Positions 33,632 to 42,178 of a stretch of 53,262 bases of DNA are shown in pieces. Position 1 is the first letter of the stretch. Every line of letters begins with the position of its first letter. The stretch spans positions 93,792 to 147,053 of the forward strand of contig JAHFUP010000001.1 in assembly GCA_023265025.1 (NCBI GenBank), in the 5' to 3' direction. This DNA comes from Acidimicrobiia bacterium. GTDB taxonomy: Bacteria > Actinomycetota > Acidimicrobiia > Acidimicrobiales > AC-14. Below the pieces are notes generated by a model. It had not been told where the DNA came from, made no database searches, and saw nothing but the letters and a program-made list of their open reading frames with translations. The translations under genes and the position numbers were made by a program.

Positions 33632-33745
33632 CGTCAACTCGGCGGAGACCGCACAAGCCGTCGGATGACCAAGCGCTCGACGCATCGGTCGCCTCGGGAA
33701 TGTACCGTCGTCGACGCCCTGCTAGGCGAGAGAACGGGGGGCGAG

Positions 33746-34903
33746 ATGAAGCGCAGAGTGGCCGGAAGTGTGAGACGACGGGACTCCGGACGCTGGCAGG
33801 CCCGGATCCGAGACCCGATGAGCGGCCGGCTCGTCGGGCTCGGGACCTTCGCCACGAAGGGTGCCGCCGACAAGGCCTTAGCCCTTGCCCTCGCCGACCA
33901 GACGCGGGGCGGCTGGGTCGATCCCGCTCGAGGTCGGGTCACGCTGGCCGACTATTCCAGTTCCTGGTTGGACGACCGCCGGCTGCGGCCGCGGACCCAG
34001 GAGCTCTACGAAGGACTGGTGCGACTACACATCGTTCCCGCCCTTGGCGAACTTGAACTTGGCAGGCTCACACCGTCGATCATCCGACGGTGGCACTCCC
34101 GGATGATCGATGTCGAGGGCGTGGGAGTATCGACGGCGGCCAAGGCCTACCGGCTTCTCCATGCCATCCTCGCCACCGCCACCGTGGATGAGCTGCTCGC
34201 CCGCAACCCTTGCGTGGTCAAAGGGGCGGGCACCGAGCATGCCCCCGAGCGGCCCGTGATCTCGGTCTCTGATGTATGGGCCTTCGCCGACATCGTGGCC
34301 CCGCGTTACCGGACACTCGTCCTCATGGCGGCATTCCTGGGCCTGCGCCGAGGAGAGCTTTTCGGGCTGACGAGGTCCCGCATCGATTTGCTGCACAACA
34401 CGGTGACCGTTGTGGACCAACGCCAGCAGCTCAAGGACGGCACCGTCTTCACCGGCGAACCCAAGACCGACGCCGGGCGACGAACCATTTCGATCCCGGT
34501 GCAGCTGATCCCGGAGATCGAGACCCACCTGGCTCAATTCGCCCAGCCCGGCCCTGACGGCGTGGTGTTCTGTGGTGAGCGGGGCGGCCCGCTACGCAAC
34601 CACGTCTGGCAGGCCAAGTGGGCGAAGGCACGAGCCCAGATGGGGATGCCCGAGCTCCACTTCCATGACCTGCGCCATGTCGCGAACACCCTCACAGCCG
34701 CCTCCGGGGCGAGCACGAAGGAGCTCATGCACCGAATGGGTCACGCCTCGCCGGAGGCGGCACTGCGCTACCAGCATGCGACCCGGGACCGCGACGCGGC
34801 CATCGCGGCCGTCCTGGGCACGATGATCGACCGCCAGCCCGCACCCGTGGTCGAGTTGCGGCCCGGCGCCCAAGGTGCCGGCGAGGGCTCGCGAGACCGT
34901 TGA
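33746..34903 (+). CDS. Tyrosine recombinase / integrase
   Basis: A 385-residue phage/ICE-type integrase. The N-terminal arm-binding domain (GSVRRRDSGRWQARIRDPMSGR) is followed by a core-binding SAM-like domain (TLADYSSSWLDDRRLRPRTQELYEGL) and a catalytic domain with the expected residues: Arg in LGLRRGELFGL, Lys region in KTDAGRRTI, HxxR in FHDLRHVANTL, His in MHRMGHASPEAALRY and the nucleophile Tyr in that same RYQHAT. The ATG at 33746 gives the normal N-terminus; ATG 33665 adds 27 residues. The gene ends 126 bp from the 3' end of a tRNA-Gly, so this tRNA is the likely attachment site. Confidence 0.92.
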   Translation: MKRRVAGSVRRRDSGRWQARIRDPMSGRLVGLGTFATKGAADKALALALADQTRGGWVDPARGRVTLADYSSSWLDDRRLRPRTQELYEGLVRLHIVPALGELELGRLTPSIIRRWHSRMIDVEGVGVSTAAKAYRLLHAILATATVDELLARNPCVVKGAGTEHAPERPVISVSDVWAFADIVAPRYRTLVLMAAFLGLRRGELFGLTRSRIDLLHNTVTVVDQRQQLKDGTVFTGEPKTDAGRRTISIPVQLIPEIETHLAQFAQPGPDGVVFCGERGGPLRNHVWQAKWAKARAQMGMPELHFHDLRHVANTLTAASGASTKELMHRMGHASPEAALRYQHATRDRDAAIAAVLGTMIDRQPAPVVELRPGAQGAGEGSRDR

Positions 34904-34920
34904 ACATAACGCCCCTTCGG

Positions 34921-34960
34921 TGGCCCGTTGTGGCCCGTTGTGGCCCACTTGTGGCCCAAA
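34921..34960. repeat. Four tandem TGGCCC repeats between recombinase and tRNA (possible arm-type sites)
   Basis: TGGCCCGTTG is repeated twice (34921-34940), then TGGCCCACTTG (34941-34951) and TGGCCCAAA (34952-34960), a phase of 10-11 bp, about one helical turn. Their place between int and the tRNA 3' end is where arm-type integrase sites usually lie. Confidence 0.6.
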
Positions 34961-35029
34961 TGGCATGTCGCCCCGGATCAAGGCAGCTTTGGGACGGACC
35001 ATATGCCCTCTGACCTGGGCTTTTGTGAG

Positions 35030-35100
35030 AGCGGGCGACGAGAATCGAACTCGCGTTCTCAGCTTGGGAAGCTGATGTTCTGCCTCTGAACTACGCCCGC
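35030..35100 (-). tRNA. tRNA-Gly (anticodon CCC)
   Basis: On the minus strand GCGGGCG (35100-35094) pairs with CGCCCGC (35037-35031) as acceptor stem, with the discriminator base at 35030. The anticodon stem TCAGC/GCTGA holds the loop TTCCCAA, so the anticodon is CCC. The T-arm contains GTTCGATTC. Its length is 71 nt without an encoded CCA. The 3' end faces the recombinase gene, so the terminal part is the presumed attB/attL core. Confidence 0.95.
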
Positions 35101-35203
35101 AGGGCGCCGCCAGCTTACTGCCGGCCCGGCCGCTGGCGGCGAACTCAGGTAGTTCACCCCCGCGAAACACCGCTGCAATGTTGCGTCTCTATGGTCGTCA
35201 GCG

Positions 35204-35731
35204 ATGGACGTCACCATGCTCAGGTGGCCGGAGGAGGAGAGCCGGCGGTCGCGCATCAGCCTTGCGGGTGAGCCCCGGCTGCTTCTCGTGCCGGATGGAC
35301 AGGAGCCACCGCCGGTCGTCGACTGTCTCGAGGACTGGATCCGGGTTCCCGCAGCCGAAAACGAGGTGCGGGCGAGGGTCGACGCCCTGGCGGTGCGCAG
35401 CCAGGTCCACCACACCACGGACGGCCACAACGGGTCGAACGGCGACCCGCCGCCCGGGCCCCTCCTCGACGACTTCGGCGTGCTGCGGGTCAACGGGGCG
35501 TGGGTGGCGCTGCCGCCCCTGGAGGCCCGCCTGGCCGAGGCCCTGCTAGAGCGTCTGGGTGCGGTGACCAGCCGGGAGCTGCTCATCCGAGCCGGCTGGC
35601 CGACCGGGGCGCCGGGCCGCAACGCCCTTGACGTGCACGTCCTTCGCCTGCGCCGGCGCCTCACACCCGTAGGCTTGGCCATCCGCACCGTCCGGTCCCG
35701 CGGCTACCTGATGGAGCCCGCACCGGCCTGA
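35204..35731 (+). CDS. Winged-helix DNA-binding protein (OmpR/PhoB C-terminal type) without a receiver domain
   Basis: A 175-residue protein. The first 90 residues are variable, with no receiver or membrane domain. Residues about 95-170 form a Trans_reg_C winged helix (LRVNGAWVALPPLEARLAEALLERLGAVTSRELLIRAGW, NALDVHVLRLRRRLTPVGLAIRTVRSRGYLM). An orphan regulator of this sort could be constitutive or be controlled through its N-terminus. It is the first core-side gene after the tRNA and the first of a rightward pair with the phosphoglycerate mutase, 43 bp apart. Confidence 0.8.
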   Translation: MDVTMLRWPEEESRRSRISLAGEPRLLLVPDGQEPPPVVDCLEDWIRVPAAENEVRARVDALAVRSQVHHTTDGHNGSNGDPPPGPLLDDFGVLRVNGAWVALPPLEARLAEALLERLGAVTSRELLIRAGWPTGAPGRNALDVHVLRLRRRLTPVGLAIRTVRSRGYLMEPAPA

Positions 35732-35774
35732 GGCAATCGGGGCCGTGCCGCCGACGCCGTACGCTGGAGGCACT

Positions 35775-36974
35775 ATGACGTTCGATCTGGCCACCCTTGT
35801 CCAACCTGCGACCAGCAAGATCCTGCTGGTCGTCCTCGACGGCCTCGCCGGCTACACCACGGACGAGCGGGGCACCGAGCTGGAAGAGGCCGAGACCCCC
35901 AACCTCGACGCGCTGGCCGCCGCCGGCATCACCGGCCTGCTCGACCCGGTCGGTCCCGGCATCACCCCGGGCTCCGGGCCGGCGCACCTGTCGCTGTTCG
36001 GCTACGACCCGTTCGACTACCACCTGGGCCGCGGCGCCCTCTCGGCCGCCGGCCTCGACGTCCACCTCAATCCCGGCGACGTGGCCGCCCGCGGCAACCT
36101 GGCCACCATCGACGAGCAGGGCATCGTCACCGACCGTCGCGCCGGTCGGCTCCCCGACCTGGAGGCCCTCGAAGTCGTCCGCCTGCTCAACGAGGGCGTC
36201 CGCATCCCCGAGGTCGACATTCAGTTCGTCCACGAGGCCCAGCACCGGGTGCTGGTCGTGATGCGGGGCGCCGACCTCGACCCCCACGTCGACGACACCG
36301 ACCCCCAGGTCACGGGCGTCGAACCGCTTCACCCCATGGCCCAGGCCCGCTCCGCTACCCACACCGCCGAGGTGGTGGCCGAGCTCGACCGCCAGGCCCG
36401 GGCCATTCTCGCCGAGCAGCCCAAGGCCAACTGCATCCTGCTGCGCGGCCTCGACTCCCAGCGCCAGCTCCCCACCGTCCAGGAGCGCTACGGCCTGCGG
36501 GCCGCGGCGGTTGCGATCTACCCGATGTACCGCGGCATCGGCCGCCTGGTGGGCATGGACGTCGTCGGCCCGCCGACCACCATCGACGAACAGATCCTGC
36601 TCCTCAAGGAGCACTGGGACGACTACGACCTGTTCTTCTTCCACCACAAGCCGGCGGACTCCGCCGGCGAGGACGGGAACTTCGACGCCAAGGTCGCCGC
36701 CATCGAAGCGCTCGACGTCGTGGTCCCCCAGCTGATGGCCATGGGCCCGGACGTGGTGGCTGTCACCGGCGACCACGCCACCCCGAGCCAGATGGCCGCC
36801 CACTCGTGGCACCCCGTGCCCGTGCTGCTCCACGGCGAGCGGGTCGGCCGGGACCCCGTGACGAAGTTCGGCGAGCGCGACTGCCTCCATGGCGCCCTCG
36901 GCCGGCGCCCGGCCCGGGAGCTCATGCCGATCATGCTCAACGTCGCCGGCCGCCTGGCCAAGTACGGCGCCTGA
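35775..36974 (+). CDS. apgM: 2,3-bisphosphoglycerate-independent phosphoglycerate mutase, archaeal (ApgM) type
   Basis: A 399-residue enzyme interconverting 3- and 2-phosphoglycerate in glycolysis. Alkaline-phosphatase-superfamily metal sites are visible: ILLVVLDGLAGY at the N-terminus, the Ser region TPGSGPAHLSLFGYDP, FFHHKPADSAGEDGNFDAK and VTGDHATPSQMAAHSWHPVPVLLHG with the final Asp/His ligands. The short, archaeal-type version is common in actinomycetes. ATG 35775 has GGAGG five bases upstream, so the GTG at 35745 is not needed. A strong hairpin follows the stop. Confidence 0.93.
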   Translation: MTFDLATLVQPATSKILLVVLDGLAGYTTDERGTELEEAETPNLDALAAAGITGLLDPVGPGITPGSGPAHLSLFGYDPFDYHLGRGALSAAGLDVHLNPGDVAARGNLATIDEQGIVTDRRAGRLPDLEALEVVRLLNEGVRIPEVDIQFVHEAQHRVLVVMRGADLDPHVDDTDPQVTGVEPLHPMAQARSATHTAEVVAELDRQARAILAEQPKANCILLRGLDSQRQLPTVQERYGLRAAAVAIYPMYRGIGRLVGMDVVGPPTTIDEQILLLKEHWDDYDLFFFHHKPADSAGEDGNFDAKVAAIEALDVVVPQLMAMGPDVVAVTGDHATPSQMAAHSWHPVPVLLHGERVGRDPVTKFGERDCLHGALGRRPARELMPIMLNVAGRLAKYGA

Positions 36975-36987
36975 GGCCTGCCGAACT

Positions 36988-37025
36988 GGCTGCACTGACG
37001 TGCCTATAGGCACGTAGGTGCAGCC
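36988..37025. terminator. Bidirectional terminator hairpin between convergent genes
   Basis: GGCTGCACTGACGTGCC and GGCACGTAGGTGCAGCC form a 17-bp, nearly perfect stem with a TATA loop, between the stops of apgM (36974) and larE (37041). The symmetry lets it act in both directions. Confidence 0.8.
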
Positions 37026-37040
37026 AAATCGGGCGGGGCG

Positions 37041-37823
37041 CTAGGGGTTGAGGTTGCCGGAGCGGAAGCCCTCGAGGTCGAGGGCGACCCACCGGTAGCC
37101 GGCGCCCTTGACTGCGGCGACGATCTCGTCGCGCCGGCGCACGGCGGCGTCGAGGTCGGCGAGCTCCAGCTCGACCCTGGCCACCTCGCCGTGGTGGCGC
37201 ACCCGGACCTGGCGGAACCCGAGGCGGTGCAGCGCCGCCTCGGCCCGGCCCACGCCGTCCAGCCGGGCCAGGGTCACGGGCGTGCCGTAGGGAATCCGGG
37301 AGGCCAGACAGGCCGCCGCCGGCTTGTCCCAGGTGCGCAGGCCGAGCTCCCGGGAGGCGTCCCGCACCGCGGCCTTGGTGAAGCCGGCGTCGACGAGGGG
37401 GAAGACGGCCCCCCGGTCACCGGCCGCCTGCTGCCCGGGGCGGTGGTCGCCGAGGTCGTCGACGTTGACGCCCAGCACGACGGTGGCGCCCTCGCCGGCG
37501 GCCAGCGGCACCATGACGTCCATCAGCTCGGCCTTGCAGTGGAAGCAGCGGTCGGTGCCGTTGGCGACGTAGTCGGGCCGGTCGAGCTCAGACGTGGGCA
37601 CCGGCGACCAGCGCAGGCCCCACTCCTCGGCCAAGGCCGCGCAGTCGGCGGCCTCGTCGGCAGCCAGCGACGGCGACACCGCGGTCACGGCGAGCACGCG
37701 GTCGGCCCCGAGCGTGTCGTTCGCCACCCACGCCAGGAAGGCGGAGTCGGCGCCGCCGCTGAAGGCCACAGCCACCCGGTCGAGCTCGTGCAGGCGGGTG
37801 CGAAGGGCGGCCAGGTCAGACAT
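37041..37823 (-). CDS. larE: LarE-like ATP-dependent sulfur transferase (PP-loop)
   Basis: A 260-residue PP-loop enzyme: pyrophosphate loop VAVAFSGGADSAFLAW, RCFHCKAELMDVM, GVNVDDLGDHRPGQQAA and the Cys motif KPAAACLASRIPYGTPVTLARL. In lactobacilli LarE donates a sulfur from such a Cys to build the nickel-pincer cofactor of lactate racemase. No larA, larB or larC is nearby, so in this organism it may serve another Ni-pincer enzyme or a related sulfur transfer. The start is ATG 37823; divergent from the DsbA-like gene. Confidence 0.85.
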   Translation of the reverse strand: MSDLAALRTRLHELDRVAVAFSGGADSAFLAWVANDTLGADRVLAVTAVSPSLAADEAADCAALAEEWGLRWSPVPTSELDRPDYVANGTDRCFHCKAELMDVMVPLAAGEGATVVLGVNVDDLGDHRPGQQAAGDRGAVFPLVDAGFTKAAVRDASRELGLRTWDKPAAACLASRIPYGTPVTLARLDGVGRAEAALHRLGFRQVRVRHHGEVARVELELADLDAAVRRRDEIVAAVKGAGYRWVALDLEGFRSGNLNP

Positions 37824-37842
37824 TCCCTCCTACCGTACTGGG

Positions 37843-38427
37843 ATGACGCTGGACTTCTTCTTCGACCCCGGCTGTCCCTGGACATGGAGGGCGTCGCGGT
37901 GGGTCGTCGAGGTGGCGCCCCACCGGGACGTCGCCGTCCGCTGGCGGGCCTACAGCCCGGACATCAAGAACGACCTTCCGCCCTCGACGGCCCAGGGGGC
38001 CCTGCGCATCGTCGAGGCCGTCTGGGCCGATCATGGCGACGAGCCGATCGGCCGGCTGTACACCGAGGTCGGCACCCGATTCCACGCCGGCGAGGACTCT
38101 TCGGCGAACGCCCTCGCCGGCGCCTTGGAGGCCGCGGGGCTCGCCGCCGGCTACGTGGCCGCCGCCGCCGATGTCCGATGGGACGCCGAGATCCGGTGGT
38201 CGATGAACGAGGCCATGGGGGTGGTGGGCGACAAGGTCGGCGTGCCCATCCTGGTCTTCGACGGCACCGTCGGCCTCTGCGGCCCGGTCGTGTCGCCGGT
38301 GCCGACCGGCGATGCCGCCCTCGACCTCTGGGACCGCGTCGTGGGCCTGGCCTCGACGCCCGGCTTCTTCGAACTCAAGCGGACGCGCCAGTTCGAGCTG
38401 CCGAGCCGCCGGGACACTCCGCTCTAG
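37843..38427 (+). CDS. DsbA-family (thioredoxin-fold) protein with a single active-site Cys
   Basis: A 194-residue protein with the DsbA/FrnE fold: DFFFDPGCPWTWRASRWVVEVAP at the N-terminus, a helical insertion, and GVPILVFDGTVGLCGPVVSPVP containing the cis-Pro (VPI). The usual CPWC or CPFC motif is CPWT here, so it cannot do ordinary dithiol exchange; monothiol or mycothiol/GST-like activity is more likely, as in actinobacterial nitroreductase-like members. The start is ATG 37843, 19 bp from the divergent larE start, with GTACTGGG before it. It converges with chdC: their stop codons are adjacent. Confidence 0.82.
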   Translation: MTLDFFFDPGCPWTWRASRWVVEVAPHRDVAVRWRAYSPDIKNDLPPSTAQGALRIVEAVWADHGDEPIGRLYTEVGTRFHAGEDSSANALAGALEAAGLAAGYVAAAADVRWDAEIRWSMNEAMGVVGDKVGVPILVFDGTVGLCGPVVSPVPTGDAALDLWDRVVGLASTPGFFELKRTRQFELPSRRDTPL

Positions 38428-39135
38428 CTAGGAAGGCGTGACCTCGGCCAAGACGTCCTCGACCGGGGCGATGAGGCCGGTGACGAACGTCCCGAACTCG
38501 GCGTAGACCGCGGAGGCGGGGTCGAAGCGCATCTCGTAGACGCACGCCTTGAGATCGGCGGGGTCGGCAGCGAAGAGGGTGACGCCCCACTCCCAGTCGT
38601 CGAGGCCGGTGGAGCCGGTGACCAGCTGGACGACCCGGCCGGCGAACTCGCGGCCTTTGCGGCCATGGCTCTCCATCAGGTCGCGGCGCTCCTCGTAGGG
38701 GAGCATGTACCAGTTGCCGGCCACGCTGCGCCGCTTGGACATCGGGTAGAAGCAGATGACCCGCTTGCCTTCGGGTGGCAGGCGGGGATGCAACCGGGGC
38801 TCGAGACGCTCCTGCGGCACGCCCTGGGCGTACTCGGACACCTCGGTCATCGACAGGTAGGAGTCGGCGACGGTGAGGCCGGCGGCGGTCAGGTCGGCCT
38901 GGAACCGGCGCAGGCGCCACAGGTCGGGGCCGAGGGCCAGGAACCCGACCTCGGCCTTGTGGCCCAGCACGGCGAAGGTGACGACCTGGTGGTCGCCCCC
39001 CTGGGCCGCCTTCACCGCCCCGACAACCGCCTCCCGGTCAGTCGACGGGCCGAGGTTGCAGAACAGGTGCAGCACACCCCATCCCGCCGCCGAGGTGACA
39101 GGCTCAGAGGGGACGGGCACACTCCACCATGCCAT
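38428..39135 (-). CDS. chdC: Coproheme decarboxylase ChdC (HemQ), chlorite-dismutase family
   Basis: A 235-residue enzyme of the coproporphyrin-dependent haem pathway: it converts coproheme III to haem b. The diagnostic stretch GNWYMLPYEERRDLMESHGRKGREF (conserved Tyr, and His as haem ligand region) and VICFYPMSKRR (catalytic Tyr) are present, then DDWEWGVTLFAADPADLKACVYEMRFD. The start at ATG 39135 overlaps the upstream lipoprotein gene by 32 nt; the GTG at 39120 is an alternative. The gene stops with TAG. Confidence 0.9.
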   Translation of the reverse strand: MAWWSVPVPSEPVTSAAGWGVLHLFCNLGPSTDREAVVGAVKAAQGGDHQVVTFAVLGHKAEVGFLALGPDLWRLRRFQADLTAAGLTVADSYLSMTEVSEYAQGVPQERLEPRLHPRLPPEGKRVICFYPMSKRRSVAGNWYMLPYEERRDLMESHGRKGREFAGRVVQLVTGSTGLDDWEWGVTLFAADPADLKACVYEMRFDPASAVYAEFGTFVTGLIAPVEDVLAEVTPS

Positions 39136-39568
39136 AGGACTTGGCCGCCTTGGCCGCGTTCTCGTTGTTGGCCACGGCGCCGTCGAGCGCCTTGGCCGCC
39201 CGGGGCTGGTCGTTCACCTTGCGGGACTGGTCGACGTCCTGGAGCGACAGGTACACGTTCTGCATGGCGGCGATGTAGAGCTTGGCCCGCTGCTCGTCGT
39301 TGTTGGGCACCGGGACGGCCATCATCCGGTTCACCGCCTCCTGGACCTCGGCCGCCTGCTTCCCCGGATCCTGGCCGAGCTCTCCGATCTTGCCCTGCAA
39401 CTCCGTGCAGATCGGGTCGAGTTGGGCGGCGTACGCGCCCTTCGACCCGGTGAGGCGACCATCGTCGCCCCCTGACCCACAGGCACCTACGGCGAGGGCG
39501 GCGAAGACTGCGACGGCACAAACGCGAGCTCTGGTGGCGGTCACGGCCGGACTGTAGTCGTTCGTCAT
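39104..39568 (-). CDS. Putative lipoprotein
   Basis: A 154-residue protein starting at ATG 39568. The signal peptide ends in the lipobox LAVGAC (ARVCAVAVFAALAVGAC), so it should be a diacylglyceryl lipoprotein outside the membrane. The mature part is helical and rich in Ala, Gln and Asn (DPICTELQGKIGELGQD, EVQEAVNRMMAVPVPNN), with two further Cys (one near the end) that could pair. The function is unknown. It overlaps chdC by 32 nt and lies just after the groL terminator. Confidence 0.8.
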   Translation of the reverse strand: MTNDYSPAVTATRARVCAVAVFAALAVGACGSGGDDGRLTGSKGAYAAQLDPICTELQGKIGELGQDPGKQAAEVQEAVNRMMAVPVPNNDEQRAKLYIAAMQNVYLSLQDVDQSRKVNDQPRAAKALDGAVANNENAAKAAKSYGMVECARPL

Positions 39569-39584
39569 AGAGCGGGAAAGGGGC

Positions 39585-39610
39585 AGCCCCGGCCCTTTCG
39601 GGCCGGGGCT
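39585..39610. terminator. Rho-independent-type terminator of groL
   Basis: AGCCCCGGCCC (39585-39595), TTTC, GGGCCGGGGCT (39600-39610): an 11-bp perfect stem with a tetraloop, 25 bp past the groL stop. Few T residues follow on the minus strand. Confidence 0.8.
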
Positions 39611-39635
39611 GTGAGTACCGCTGGAGCGAGGCTGA

Positions 39636-41312
<1,677 letters not shown>

Positions 41313-41339
41313 TTAGCACTCTCTACTGTCGAGTGCTAA
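41313..41339 (-). promoter_or_regulatory. CIRCE operator (HrcA binding site)
   Basis: TTAGCACTC (41313-41321), 9-bp spacer, GAGTGCTAA (41331-41339): a perfect match to the CIRCE consensus, 40 bp upstream of groL. HrcA should repress here under non-stress conditions. Confidence 0.97.
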
Positions 41340-41432
41340 CAGCAAACCACGCGCGGCGAGCCTGTGCAACCGGGGGCGTGCTCTGACCTAGATCCGTGAG
41401 TTAGCCGGGGGCTGGAGAAGCTCGGCGCCAAC

Positions 41433-41630
41433 GTGGCCGAGCTCACGGCCCGGCTCGACGCCTCCGGGAAGGAGGTCGACAGCATCCGGGAGGCGGCCAC
41501 CGGCGGCGTGGCCGCGGTCAACGGGTTCAATGAGCAGCTGGACGACGTGAAGCTGGAGATCGAGCGGTTGCGCCAAGCGGTCGTCGCCCTCGGCGACGAG
41601 CTCCGCGACCTACGCAGCCAGGGTCAGTGA
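41433..41630 (+). CDS. Small coiled-coil hypothetical protein
   Basis: A 65-residue Ala/Glu/Leu-rich protein (GTG 41433: AELTARLDASGKEVDSIREAA, then QLDDVKLEIERLRQAVVALGDELRDL) with heptad character, probably a short coiled coil. It overlaps the 3' part of the leftward gene at 41527-41874 by about 100 bp, which makes one of the two suspect. Its codon positions are well protein-like, so I keep it with moderate confidence. Confidence 0.5.
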   Translation: MAELTARLDASGKEVDSIREAATGGVAAVNGFNEQLDDVKLEIERLRQAVVALGDELRDLRSQGQ

Positions 41631-41874
41631 CCGGCCCTGCGAGCGTCTTGGCAATCTCCCGGACGTCGGCCAAGTTCTGATCGAAGGTGGCGCGATCCAA
41701 GGCCACGAAGCCGTTCGTCGAGCTCGCCGGCGCCGGCGGCCGCTCTAAGAGCTCGGTTGCCCTCGCCAGCAGCGCCTTGATGCGCTCGGACTCCGAGTTG
41801 CCGTTGCTGCGCTCGGCGGCGCGCCGCGCCAGGATCTGACGCACCGGCTCAAGGGCGGCGTCGAGGTCGCTCAT
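41527..41874 (-). CDS. Hypothetical protein, 3' part doubtful
   Basis: A 115-codon leftward frame (ATG 41874). Residues 1-85 look real (DLDAALEPVRQILARRAAERSNG, SERIKALLARATELLERPP, FDQNLADVREIAKTLAGP) and helical. After about residue 87 the Arg/Gly-rich sequence looks like shadow of the opposite small gene. Perhaps a stop codon was lost, or the real protein ends elsewhere. The function is unknown. Confidence 0.5.
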   Translation of the reverse strand: MSDLDAALEPVRQILARRAAERSNGNSESERIKALLARATELLERPPAPASSTNGFVALDRATFDQNLADVREIAKTLAGPVTDPGCVGRGARRRGRRPLGATARSPASRRPAAH

Positions 41875-41902
41875 AGCCGAATTGTACGCCTGCCGTGTGG
41901 GT

Positions 41903-42175
41903 TCAGCCTCCGGCGACGGCCGGGATGATCGACACGGTCTGGCCCGGCTCGACCAGGGTCGCCAGCCCGTCGGCGAAGCGGACGTCCTCGTCGGCGACGA
42001 ACACGTTCACGAACCGGCGCAGCCCGCCGGCGTCGTCGAACAGGCGCCCGGCGAAGCCGGGATGGGCGGCGTCGAGCGCCTTCAGCACCTCGCCGACGGT
42101 GGCGCCGTCGACGTCGACCTCGGCCGCGCCTTCGCACAGGGTGCGCAACTGGGTGGGGATGCGGACGATCGGCAT
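41903..42175 (-). CDS. MoaD/ThiS-family sulfur-carrier protein linked to threonine synthase
   Basis: A 90-residue ubiquitin-fold sulfur carrier: PIVRIPTQLRTLCEGAAEVDVDGATVGEVLKALDAAHPG, and the C-terminal Gly-Gly (IIPAVAGG) that is adenylated and thiocarboxylated in MoaD, ThiS and CysO. It begins 3 bp after the threonine synthase stop, so it is co-translated with it. CysO works with a PLP cysteine synthase (CysM); this carrier next to a different PLP enzyme suggests a comparable thiocarboxylate-dependent reaction, which is inference. Confidence 0.9.
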   Translation of the reverse strand: MPIVRIPTQLRTLCEGAAEVDVDGATVGEVLKALDAAHPGFAGRLFDDAGGLRRFVNVFVADEDVRFADGLATLVEPGQTVSIIPAVAGG

Positions 42176-42178
42176 GAG

